Positions 26,122-34,846 of a stretch of 64,000 nucleotides of DNA are shown one piece after another. Below the pieces are notes generated by a model. The model worked only from the letters and a program-made list of their open reading frames with translations. It ran no database searches and had not been told where the DNA came from. The DNA comes from Planctomycetota bacterium (GTDB lineage Bacteria > Planctomycetota > OFTM77). The DNA lies in the NCBI GenBank assembly GCA_029260795.1, contig JAJDCO010000081.1:104087-168086 (forward strand), given 5' to 3'. Position 1 is the first letter of the stretch. Every line of letters begins with the position of its first letter. Made by a program: the position numbers and the translations under genes.

Positions 26122-29100
26122 ATGACCGCATTGTGGACCTTGGTCCTCCTCGCCGCCGTTTGGCCCAACGACGACCTGACGCCTTTCGAGGTAGCTGTTC
26201 GGGATGCCCGAGCGGCGCTCGAAGCCGATGAGCTCGACGAAGCCCATCGACTGATCTTTCGCGCTTTGGAGCGAGATCCCAAATCGATCGAAGTGTGGGG
26301 CCTTCGAGCCCGTTGGGCCGAAGCCAGCCAGGATCGGGACGACCTCGTCTACTCACTCCATCATGGCTTGCGACTCTCGGTGGCCCAGAAGGCCCCGAGA
26401 TCGGACCAGAAGGTCCTGCGCGAGCGCCTCGAGGAGCTCGACCCGATCGCGCCGGATCTCTTGAACCTGTCCCAGACTTTCGTGAAGAAGCTGCAGCCGA
26501 TCGCAGCGGCGTACGAAAAGGATGGCCGCCCTCACTCGGCGATTCGCGTGCATCAGGAGGTGCTGTCGCTCGATCCGGAGAACCAGGCCAGCCGCATCGC
26601 CGTTGAGCGCATCTCCTCGAAGCCGGATCCGAGCCTCGCCGAGACAGCCAAGCCCAAGGACCTGTTCGCCGACGTCTCCGAGGACTGGATCGCGAAGCAC
26701 GACACGCGTCACGCGACCTGGGAGAACCGCGCGAAGCTCGAGCGAGAGAACTACAACACGTTCACCAATGCCGGCTACGAGGTATTGGTGCGCTCCGGCG
26801 AGTCGATGGAGCAGATGAACGCCTTCTATCGACAGTTCTTCGAGTACGGCACTCCGCAGCACGGCGGCAGCGTGCCGCGCATCAACCTGAACATCTTCAA
26901 GACGCGCGACGAGTATCTCGAGCTCGGGATCGGTCCGCCGGTCGAGTGGTCGGGTGGACACTTCACCGGCGGCGCGGTCGAGACCTACATCCCGGCCGGC
27001 GGTGGCTTCGAAGGCATGGTCGGCACGCTCTTCCACGAGGCGGCCCACCAGTTCGTCTCGCTTTCGACCAACGCGGTCGGCTGGCTGAACGAAGGCTTGG
27101 CCTCGTTCTTCGAAGGCTGCCGCATCCTGCCCAACGGCACGGTCTTGATGAACATGCCGGCCAACCACCGGCTCTTCCCCCTCGCCAGCCGGATGGAGAA
27201 CGGCTGGATGTCGTCCGCCAACGACGGCATCGACGCCAGCGATCCCAACACCACGCCGACCAAGGCTCCCAGCTTTCGCATCGTGCTCGAGAATGCCTAC
27301 GGATGGGGTCCGCCCTGGTACGCCCCGACCTGGGGTGTCGTCTACTTCCTGTACAACTTCCAGGATCCGGTCGACGGTCGCTTTATCTATCGGGAGGCCT
27401 TCAAGACCTACATCGACAAGTCGGGCGGCAAGCGCGGCGAGGGCGCGATCAAGACGTTCGAGGAGACGGTGCTCTGGAGCCCCGCCCCGCGCACCAAGGG
27501 CGTCAACTTCGAAGAAGCCGAAGACGCGATCCGTCTCCCACGCACCGTCGACGAGCTCAACGACGTTTGGAAGGAATACATCCTCCGCTTGCGCGATGAG
27601 CAGTCGGGCAGCCTGGCGGTGTCGCGGCCCTATCAGGACTGGGCCCGCCACGCCATCACGCGGGGACAGGTGAACGATGCCGCCGAGCACTTCGAGAAGG
27701 GCGTGGTCGCCGAGCCAGAGAACATCGACATCCTCTTGGGCTTCGCCGAGTTCCTCGTCGAGCACCGGAAGAACTCTGACCGGGCCGGCAAGCTCGTTCG
27801 CCAAGCGCTCCGTGTCCTCGAGTTCCGAGAGCCCCGCGACGACGATGCCATCGCCGACGCCGAGAAGCTCCTCGCCAAGTGGGATCCCAAGTACCGCAGC
27901 GTGAACCGCATTCACGAGCAGCTCTGGGCCACCGCTCGCACGATCGCACAGCGTTACCTGGCCGAAGGCCTGCCCCTGATGACCATGGAGTCGGCCTGGC
28001 GCCTCGGGACCGAGCTCAACGTCCCCGACATGTTCCAGTACTACGAGGACGCTGTTCGCCAGTCGGGCAAGTCGATCTGGATCTGGCGCCTCGCCTACAA
28101 CGAGCGCAACCTCGATGGCTGGGCAGCCGGTGGCAACGAGAGCTGGAAGCCCAAGGGACCGACTCTCCAGACCAGCTTCGGAAGCCCCGATCAGAAAGAC
28201 GCCGCCTACCAGTTCCTCACCGTCGATACCGTCACCGCGGGTGATTACTCGATGGAAGCTCAGATCCGAGTGAAGGAAGCACAGAGCCAATTCTGCGGGC
28301 TCGTGTTCGGTCGCAAGAACGACCAAACCTTCCACGCCGTGATCATGTTCCCCGGGCAGAAGGGCGAGGAGCGTTACGGAAAGCTCGAGCGCTCGGGCTT
28401 CGCCGATCTCACGTCGTTCTATGGCGCCGGTGACTTCAAGACTTGGCGCCACAGCATCGTCAAAGCCACGCCCGAGGAGTGGCATACCGTCCGCATCGAC
28501 GTCACGGGGACGTTGGTCGACGTCTGGTTCGACGGTGGGCATGTCGTGACGCAGGAGTTCGGCAACCTCGATGTCCTCCGCGGCAACTTCGGTCTCCTCA
28601 CCGGACCGGGCTACGCCGAGTACCGCGACGTGCGCTACATCGCCTATCCCGCCAACGATCCGGGCGCCCGCATCGAGCGCGACATCCGGATGGAGGCGAT
28701 CGAGGCGACGGTCACGTCCGCGGAGCCAGGCCAGCCTGTCAACGGCAGCTACATGGGCATTCAGCCGCCTTGGCTCGACGATGCCCGCTGGATCCAAAAC
28801 CCTCGATCGAGCTGGGACGAGAAAGGGCTGGTGCCGACGGTGCTCGTGTTCTGGAGCATTCACCAGAATGACACGATTCCGATCCACGCCTGGCTGAACG
28901 AGCTGGCCGAGCGGTTCTCAGACATCGATCTTCAAGTCGTCTCCGTGGCGGGTCCCGATGATGCTCCCAAGCTCGACGAGTATCTGCTCGCCAACCCGTT
29001 CCCCGGCTCGATCGCCCACGACACGCGCAAGGGCAAGGGCTACGGCGAGAACTTCGAGCGTTTCTTGATCCCGCAGTTCAATCTGCCGCGCGTGCTCTTG

Positions 29101-29805
29101 ATCGACATCGATGGCAAAGTCGTCTGGGAAGGCGACCCCGGCATGGAGTTCGGCAAGAAGTGGGCGCCCGGTGACCCGAGCTATCTCGACGACCCGCTGC
29201 AGACTTTGATCGCGAAGCATCGATTGCATGAGCTCGGGGCTTGGCGAGCCCAGTGGACGACGGCGGGCGTCGAGGCCCTCCGATCCGGTGATTTCGCGAC
29301 CGCTTGGCCAATGATCCAGCAGTCGAAGGAGTTCGACAAGCGCTTCGATCCGCTGGTCGGCGAAGTGCAGCTCATGTTCGATCTCCTGAAGTCGACCTCG
29401 ATGAGCATCCCCACCTTGGCCAGCCGCATCGCCGAAGAGGGCCGTGACCCCGCGCTCTTGACGTTCCTCGAATGGGCCGAGCTCATGGAGAAGCCGCCCA
29501 GCCGCGACGATCTCAAGGAGACCCGCGAGGTGAGGATGAGCGGCTCGGCGAAGATGTGGACTCGCGCTCTCTCCGAGATCGAGAAGACCCAGAAAGGCCT
29601 CAAGCCCGGCAACGAGCTCAAGGCCTTCGAGGTCCTCGCCCGCAAGCTTCACGCGATGGAAGGCGGATTCTGCAAAGAGCTCACCGCTGCGCTCGAAGAG
29701 CAGATCGCGGCCCAAGACATCAACGGCGCCTTGGAGGTGCTCGCAAACGCCTCGAACATCCCCGGCCGCTGGCTGGCGAAGCATCTGTTCTCGCTGAGCG
29801 AGTGA
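26122..29805 (+). CDS. Exported gluzincin + jelly-roll + thioredoxin-fold protein
   Basis: A 1227-residue multidomain protein. Residues 1-16 look like a signal peptide (MTALWTLVLLAAVW). Next come TPR-like helices (to about 170), a peptidase-MA-type metallopeptidase domain with HEAAH at 305-309 and downstream Glu324 in GWLNEGLASFFEG, a helical region with another TPR-like unit (about 500-560), a concanavalin-like beta-jelly-roll (about 680-850, as in DUF1080/LamG domains), and a TlpA/redoxin-like thioredoxin fold (about 900-1015). The thioredoxin fold reads VLVFWSIHQND, so the CxxC redox pair is absent. ATG 26122 follows GGAAGGGG by seven bases. The zinc ligands are intact, so proteolysis is likely; the other domains may bind substrate or scaffold. 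Confidence 0.8.
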   Translation: MTALWTLVLLAAVWPNDDLTPFEVAVRDARAALEADELDEAHRLIFRALERDPKSIEVWGLRARWAEASQDRDDLVYSLHHGLRLSVAQKAPRSDQKVLRERLEELDPIAPDLLNLSQTFVKKLQPIAAAYEKDGRPHSAIRVHQEVLSLDPENQASRIAVERISSKPDPSLAETAKPKDLFADVSEDWIAKHDTRHATWENRAKLERENYNTFTNAGYEVLVRSGESMEQMNAFYRQFFEYGTPQHGGSVPRINLNIFKTRDEYLELGIGPPVEWSGGHFTGGAVETYIPAGGGFEGMVGTLFHEAAHQFVSLSTNAVGWLNEGLASFFEGCRILPNGTVLMNMPANHRLFPLASRMENGWMSSANDGIDASDPNTTPTKAPSFRIVLENAYGWGPPWYAPTWGVVYFLYNFQDPVDGRFIYREAFKTYIDKSGGKRGEGAIKTFEETVLWSPAPRTKGVNFEEAEDAIRLPRTVDELNDVWKEYILRLRDEQSGSLAVSRPYQDWARHAITRGQVNDAAEHFEKGVVAEPENIDILLGFAEFLVEHRKNSDRAGKLVRQALRVLEFREPRDDDAIADAEKLLAKWDPKYRSVNRIHEQLWATARTIAQRYLAEGLPLMTMESAWRLGTELNVPDMFQYYEDAVRQSGKSIWIWRLAYNERNLDGWAAGGNESWKPKGPTLQTSFGSPDQKDAAYQFLTVDTVTAGDYSMEAQIRVKEAQSQFCGLVFGRKNDQTFHAVIMFPGQKGEERYGKLERSGFADLTSFYGAGDFKTWRHSIVKATPEEWHTVRIDVTGTLVDVWFDGGHVVTQEFGNLDVLRGNFGLLTGPGYAEYRDVRYIAYPANDPGARIERDIRMEAIEATVTSAEPGQPVNGSYMGIQPPWLDDARWIQNPRSSWDEKGLVPTVLVFWSIHQNDTIPIHAWLNELAERFSDIDLQVVSVAGPDDAPKLDEYLLANPFPGSIAHDTRKGKGYGENFERFLIPQFNLPRVLLIDIDGKVVWEGDPGMEFGKKWAPGDPSYLDDPLQTLIAKHRLHELGAWRAQWTTAGVEALRSGDFATAWPMIQQSKEFDKRFDPLVGEVQLMFDLLKSTSMSIPTLASRIAEEGRDPALLTFLEWAELMEKPPSRDDLKETREVRMSGSAKMWTRALSEIEKTQKGLKPGNELKAFEVLARKLHAMEGGFCKELTAALEEQIAAQDINGALEVLANASNIPGRWLAKHLFSLSE

Positions 29806-30295
29806 GTCGGGCCGAAAACCCCCGCTGGTATTGGTGCACCCGTCTGAGAAACGCGAGCTCGCCCGATTCGGGCGAGCTCGCGTTCGTGGTGGCCCGACGA
29901 TGTCGACGTCTGGGAAGACGCCCCCGAAAGGGACCGGAGTGCGTCCGCGCAGCGCAGCCGACCACGTCTCTCGGATTCACAACGGTCGTCGCGGCGAAGC
30001 GGAGCTGACGCTCGGAAAAGAGCGGGCGGGCCGCCTGGCGGGCCGCCCGCGGTCCCAGGGAAAGACGCTCCCGAAAGACAACGCCGAGCCGGTGTGCGAC
30101 GGTGATCGACCGGATTCACGTGCCGGCCAGCTGTCCTGCCGGCGAAGGACGTGAGGTGGTCTCCGGCGTCAGCTACACTCGCACCATCGCCTCTCGTCGC
30201 CCCGAAACCGACACGTGCTCGCTGCGCGGACGCACTCCACCGCTTTCCGGCGTCAGCTTCGCTCGCTTCGTCGAGTTTCCCTCCGACTCGCCTTC
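29806..30295. other. Convergent intergenic rich in inverted repeats
   Basis: No gene recognised. Besides the hairpin at 29850-29884 there is a GC-only inverted repeat near 30007-30032 (CGGGCGGGCCGCC / GGCGGGCCGCCCG). A 19-bp inverted pair lies 265 bp apart (29936-29954 and 30220-30238, core GTGCGTCCGCGCAGC). Two copies of a GAAGACGC-CCCGAAAG-like segment also occur. The pattern suggests degenerate repeat elements rather than coding sequence. Confidence 0.5.
29850..29884 (+). terminator. Long perfect hairpin after the fusion gene
   Basis: Arms of 17 bp (29850-29866 and 29868-29884) are perfect reverse complements around a single central T, 45 bp past the stop codon. No T-run follows, so termination is inferred only from position and stability. 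Confidence 0.5.
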
Positions 30296-32536
30296 TCAGA
30301 GCAAGTCGTACGGGTCGACGTCGATCTGGCATCTCACGGCACCGCGCAGTGCTTGGTGGCGACGCACGGCGTCGACGACGCGACGACGGATGCGGGCTTC
30401 GTCGGTCTTGACCAGGAGGTGCCAGCGGTGTCGGCCTAGGAGGTAGGCGATCGGAGCCGGGGCCGGACCGAGGATCGCCACCTCGTCGCGACCGCCCGCG
30501 CCGAGTAGCTCGCCTTTCAATCGAAACGCGAACTTCCGCACCCGATCGGGTTGCTTGCCTTGCACGACAATGCGCATCAGCCGGCTGAAGGGCGGGTACC
30601 CGAGCTCACGCCGATTCTCGAGCTCTTGCTTGTAGAAGCTGCCGTAGTCGTGGCTCGAAGCGGCGTCGATGCTGAAATGATCGGGGTCGAAGCTCTGCAC
30701 GACGACTTGCCCCCCTTCGGACCTTCGCCCCGCTCGCCCCGCGACCTGCGCGATGAGCTGATAGGTCCGCTCACTCGCCCGAAAGTCGGGGAGGGACAGC
30801 GCGGCATCGGCGGCCAAGACGCCGACGACGCTGACGTTGGGGAAGTCGAGGCCTTTGGCGATCATCTGCGTGCCGATCAGGATGTCGATCTCCCCGGCTC
30901 GCATGTCCTCGAACAGGTTCTCGTAGTGGCGGCGGCTCTTCATCGTGTCGCTGTCGGCGCGGAGCAGTCGATGTTTGGGAAACAGCGCGCGGAGCTCGTC
31001 CTCGACCTTCTCGGTGCCGAAGCCGCGATACACGAGCTTGGGTACTTGGCAGGACGGGCAATCGCTTGGCGGCGCCAGCTCCGTGAAGCAGTAGTGGCAC
31101 AGGAGCCGACCGATTCCCTTGTGGAAGGTGAGCGGGACGTCGCAGTGCTCGCAGCTCAGGGTGGTGCCGCAGTTCGTACAGAGCACGGCCGTCGAGAAGC
31201 CTCGGCGATTCAGAAACAGGATCACCTGCTCCCGACGATCGAGAGCATTCCGCGTCGCTTCATGGAGCTGCCGAGAAACCAGCGTGAAGCGCTTCAGCTC
31301 GGCGATCTCCTGGCGCATGTCGACGCGCTGCACCTCCGGGAGTCGCCCGCCGCCGACTCGCTCGCGCAGCCGCACGAGCGTGTACTTCCCGAGCTCGCAG
31401 TTGCGCGTGCTCTCCAACGAAGGCGTCGCCGAGCCGAGGATCACGTGGGCATTCTCGAGGCGCGCCCGCACGACGCCCACATCGCGCGCATGGTATCGGG
31501 GTGACTGCGACTGCTTGAAGCTACTCTCGTGCTCCTCGTCGATGACGATCAGCCCGAGGCGAGGAAACGGTGCGAAGATCGCCGAGCGAGCGCCGATGAC
31601 GACGTCCACTTGACCGGCCCGCATCTTCTGCCACTGGGTGCGGCGCTCGGCGTCGCCCAACGCGGAGTGCCAGACCGCGACGCGCTCGAAGCGCCGACGA
31701 AAGCGCGAGACCGTCTGCGGGGTCAGTGCAATCTCGGGCACGAGGACGATCCCCTGGCGACCGCCCGCGACGACCTCCGCCAGTGCTTGCAGATAGACCT
31801 CGGTCTTGCCGCTCCCGGTGATGCCGTAGAGCAGAGTGACGCCGAAACCTCCGCCACTCGCCGCGCTCGTGATGCTCGCGAGCGCGGTGGCTTGCTCCTC
31901 CGTCAACGTGCGCGGTGGCTCGGGCTCGATCGCTCCCAGGCTGGCCAAGGCACTCGGCTCTTCTCGGTCGACGAGCTCGACGACCCCGCTCTTGGCCAAG
32001 GTGTACACCGGGGACACCGAGGTCTTCGCCTCCCCGATCAACCGCGCCAGGGGGAGCTCACCCCCGCCGCGGATCAGCGCCTGCAGCACGCGGGCGCGCG
32101 GCCGGTGCGCCTTCTCCTGACGCTCGGCCTCCTCCCTCGCCTCGGTCTTGTCGAGACGCAGAAGCACCGTCCTTACCTTCCGGCCTCGCCGCACTCGTCG
32201 CATCGAGCCCGGCAAGGCCGCGGCCAACGACTCCCCCCAGGAGCAAGCATAGTAATCGGCCATCCAGCGCGTCATACGCAGCATGGTCGGGCTCAGAAGC
32301 GGCTCGGCGTCGAGGAGCTCGGTGATGTCCTTGAGCTTGGCGTGCTCGCTCTCGGCAACCAGTCCCACGCAGAATCCCTGCGTCTGACGACGGCCGAATG
32401 GAACGCTGACCCGCGCTCCCAGCCGGATCATTCCTTGGAGTCCGGGCGGGATGCGATAGTCGAATGCCCGGTCGGCCGGAATCACCAGCACGACCTGCGC
32501 GACCGGGAACGCCTCGGGGGCCGGCTGCTCACTCAC
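30296..32536 (-). CDS. priA: Primosomal protein N' (PriA helicase)
   Basis: A 746-residue superfamily 2 helicase that reloads the replisome at stalled forks. Visible are the N-terminal 3'-end-binding domain, Walker A GITGSGKTE (about 238-246), Walker B IDEEH, motif III GSATPS, a zinc-binding insert (CTNCGTTLSCEHCD, CHYC, CPSC), helicase motifs V-VI (GTQMIAKGLDFPNV, QVAGRAGR) and the C-terminal domain. Length and motif order are normal. It ends next to a convergent repeat-rich gap and follows the mazG-like gene at 72 bp. Confidence 0.96.
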   Translation of the reverse strand: MSEQPAPEAFPVAQVVLVIPADRAFDYRIPPGLQGMIRLGARVSVPFGRRQTQGFCVGLVAESEHAKLKDITELLDAEPLLSPTMLRMTRWMADYYACSWGESLAAALPGSMRRVRRGRKVRTVLLRLDKTEAREEAERQEKAHRPRARVLQALIRGGGELPLARLIGEAKTSVSPVYTLAKSGVVELVDREEPSALASLGAIEPEPPRTLTEEQATALASITSAASGGGFGVTLLYGITGSGKTEVYLQALAEVVAGGRQGIVLVPEIALTPQTVSRFRRRFERVAVWHSALGDAERRTQWQKMRAGQVDVVIGARSAIFAPFPRLGLIVIDEEHESSFKQSQSPRYHARDVGVVRARLENAHVILGSATPSLESTRNCELGKYTLVRLRERVGGGRLPEVQRVDMRQEIAELKRFTLVSRQLHEATRNALDRREQVILFLNRRGFSTAVLCTNCGTTLSCEHCDVPLTFHKGIGRLLCHYCFTELAPPSDCPSCQVPKLVYRGFGTEKVEDELRALFPKHRLLRADSDTMKSRRHYENLFEDMRAGEIDILIGTQMIAKGLDFPNVSVVGVLAADAALSLPDFRASERTYQLIAQVAGRAGRRSEGGQVVVQSFDPDHFSIDAASSHDYGSFYKQELENRRELGYPPFSRLMRIVVQGKQPDRVRKFAFRLKGELLGAGGRDEVAILGPAPAPIAYLLGRHRWHLLVKTDEARIRRRVVDAVRRHQALRGAVRCQIDVDPYDLL

Positions 32537-32608
32537 GGGTCACCGCACTCGGTGCACGGCCTTGAAGCCCTCCGCACCGTGTCTCCAGGTCGGCCGACGC
32601 GCATCGTT

Positions 32609-32908
32609 CTACGCACCTTCCCGGTGCCGGCAGTCGCACGGCGTCTGCTCGCAGCGCGGACAGCCGCGGCCGTACTTGTCCTGGGCCGCCTTCTCGAGGT
32701 CGATGCCCGACATGCTGGCCAGGGTCGTCAGCCAGGCGAGGACGTCGGCGAACTCGGCGGAGCGCTCGGCGGCGGTGCCGTCGCGTAGAGCTCGTGAGAG
32801 CTCTCCGACCTCCTCGGCGAACCACATGAAGGTGCCTTCGACGCCGCGGGCCGAATCGCGGTCGCCGTAGATCTCTTCGATGCGTTGCTGGAACTCACGG
32901 ATGCGCAT
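32609..32908 (-). CDS. MazG-like NTP pyrophosphohydrolase with Cys tail
   Basis: A 99-residue all-helical protein with the MazG metal-binding motifs FAEEVGELSRAL and EFADVLAWLTTLA, which would hydrolyse nucleoside triphosphates to monophosphates and PPi. The last 20 residues carry CPRCEQTPCDC, four cysteines that could bind zinc; this tail is not part of the minimal MazG fold. It starts 12 bp after the stop of the SpoIIE-like gene, so the two are probably co-transcribed. Confidence 0.85.
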   Translation of the reverse strand: MRIREFQQRIEEIYGDRDSARGVEGTFMWFAEEVGELSRALRDGTAAERSAEFADVLAWLTTLASMSGIDLEKAAQDKYGRGCPRCEQTPCDCRHREGA

Positions 32909-32920
32909 GGCCCTCTCGCC

Positions 32921-34561
32921 TCATTCGGTGACCCGCAGCGTCAGGACGGTCAGATCGGAGGTCGGCGCGTGTCCGGCGGTGAAGGCGTCGAGCGATTGAC
33001 GGAGCTTGGCGACGAAGCCCGTCGCGCTCGTCTTGGCCTCTTGCTTCATCAACAGCCCCAGACGCTTCTCGCCGAACTCCTCGCCGGCCTCGTTTGCAAG
33101 CGACAACGTGCCCGAGGTGCAGAGGCAAACGCGATCACCGGGTGCCAGGGGAAGGCGCACCTCGTTGAGCCGCCGATCGAACACCGGACCACGATCGAAT
33201 CCCAACGCGAAGCCGTCGGTGTGGATCTTCTCGATGGCACCCGTGCGACTGGTGCGACGGAGCAGCACGCATTGTCCGGCGCTGGCGACCTGCAGGCTTT
33301 GAGTCTCGAGATCCAGGACCGCATACAGACAATCGACGTAGAGCCCCTTCCGGAGATCGGGCGCGAGAAAGTGATTCGTCTGGCGGAGCGTCTCGGCCGG
33401 CGACAGGGTGCGACGCGCCTCGACGCCCAGAATCGAGCGTGCCATCGTCATGATCATCGCGCCCGGCACGCCCGACACGGGCGCATGCGCCACGACCAGG
33501 CCGAGATGGCTCTCCCCGAGCTGGAACGCGTCGAAGTAATCGCCTCCGACCTCTTTGCTCGGTCGATAGAAGCCGTCGACCTCGAGCCCGGGGGGCTGCG
33601 GCATCTCGGTCGGCAAAAGGTGGCTGGTGATCTCGTTGACGACCTGGACCTCGTGCAGGCGCGCGCGATGCTCGATCTCGGTGCGCTGCGCTTCGCGCAC
33701 GCTCTGAGTCATCTCGTCGAAGGTGCGGGCGAGGGTGCCGATCTCGTCGCTCGTCCGCACGGAGGTGTGATGATCGAGGTCGCCGGAAGCGATGATCTCC
33801 ACGTCGCGCGTGAGCTCGCGGAGCGGTTGGGTCACGCGGCGAGCCGCAAAACGCGCCACCAGGACTCCGAGCCCGATGAACACGATTGCGAGAGCCGCCG
33901 TCGTCGAGAGCAGAGCCAGGACGCGCTCCCGAATCCGTCGCTCGGAGAGGATCACGGCGCTGTATCCGACGATCCGGCTCTCGGGCTCGCTGGAATCGAC
34001 GAGGATCGGATGGCGAAAGAGGCGACCGGGCTGCCGTCCACCATCCGAGCCGAAGGACCCGTAGGAGATCTTGGTCTGGCCGGCGCGTCGGCTCGACTCG
34101 GCTCTGAAATCGACTCGCCCCGCGTCGCCTTGCCGAGCCGCGCGCAGCACCCGCCTCTCGTCCTGGCTCAGGATGAAGGCGTCCACCAGGCTCGTCGTGT
34201 CGACGATCAGAGCCTCGAGCCGGTGCAGGTTCGCCTGGAAGCGCGCGCGCTCGGCGTCGTCCTTCAGACGGAAGCCTTCCTCCGCGCTGGAGGAGGTCCC
34301 GGCCGCCGTGGTGCCGGCCAGCGCGTCCCAGGTGCCGAGGTCGGGCACGGCCAGGGCTCGAGCCAGCATGCGGCCGCTCTCGTCGATCTCGTCGTTGAGG
34401 GTCGAGATCGCCGTCAGGGTGTTCACGGCCCCGAAGACGATCATGAAAGACGCGATCGTCAGGCTCACGACCAGAGAGAAGCGAGTCGCCAAACCGAAGC
34501 GTCCGCGGCGTTCCCCACCCCCTCGTCTTCCGCCTTTTTGTTGCCGCTTCCTCGCTGCCAT
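32921..34561 (-). CDS. Membrane HAMP + SpoIIE-type PP2C domain, altered active site
   Basis: A 546-residue sensor-like protein: basic N-terminus, TM1 (about 28-50), an extracytoplasmic sensor domain (about 53-210), TM2 (about 215-239), HAMP (240-290), a short linker helix and a C-terminal SpoIIE/RsbU-type domain (about 300-545). PP2C phosphatases need four acidic metal ligands. GGDYFDAF (339-346) is kept, but ADVSG-like is AHAPVSG (358-364), YTDG is CTSG (481-484), and the final DD-[IV]-T is SDLT (535-538). Three of four ligands therefore look replaced. It may be a pseudophosphatase that binds an anti-sigma-antagonist partner, or it may need another metal arrangement. Divergent from rimO. Confidence 0.85.
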   Translation of the reverse strand: MAARKRQQKGGRRGGGERRGRFGLATRFSLVVSLTIASFMIVFGAVNTLTAISTLNDEIDESGRMLARALAVPDLGTWDALAGTTAAGTSSSAEEGFRLKDDAERARFQANLHRLEALIVDTTSLVDAFILSQDERRVLRAARQGDAGRVDFRAESSRRAGQTKISYGSFGSDGGRQPGRLFRHPILVDSSEPESRIVGYSAVILSERRIRERVLALLSTTAALAIVFIGLGVLVARFAARRVTQPLRELTRDVEIIASGDLDHHTSVRTSDEIGTLARTFDEMTQSVREAQRTEIEHRARLHEVQVVNEITSHLLPTEMPQPPGLEVDGFYRPSKEVGGDYFDAFQLGESHLGLVVAHAPVSGVPGAMIMTMARSILGVEARRTLSPAETLRQTNHFLAPDLRKGLYVDCLYAVLDLETQSLQVASAGQCVLLRRTSRTGAIEKIHTDGFALGFDRGPVFDRRLNEVRLPLAPGDRVCLCTSGTLSLANEAGEEFGEKRLGLLMKQEAKTSATGFVAKLRQSLDAFTAGHAPTSDLTVLTLRVTE

Positions 34562-34846
34562 GGGCGCCTATCCTAACGGTGCCTACCAAGGGACACCACC
34601 ATGGGTACGACTCGCCCGTCCGCTCAGGAGCTTGACGGGACCGGGCCCCAGAGCGCGGGTCTGGCTGGCCACGGTTGCGCCTGACCGGGAAAGACCTAGA
34701 CTCTAGGCGATCCCGAGCTACCGACGATGGTCCCGACCGAGTCGAGCCCGGTGCCGTCTGTCGCCGGGACGACGGCGTTTGTCCGCTACCTCCCGACGGT
34801 TCGCAGACCCGGGCGGTCATCGCCCGATTGCCTACGAGCAGGATTC

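Noticed and set aside
26353..28887. 844-codon open frame antisense to the metallopeptidase fusion
   Set aside because: Plus-strand protein has recognisable domains, signal peptide and ribosome-binding site; antisense product has none.
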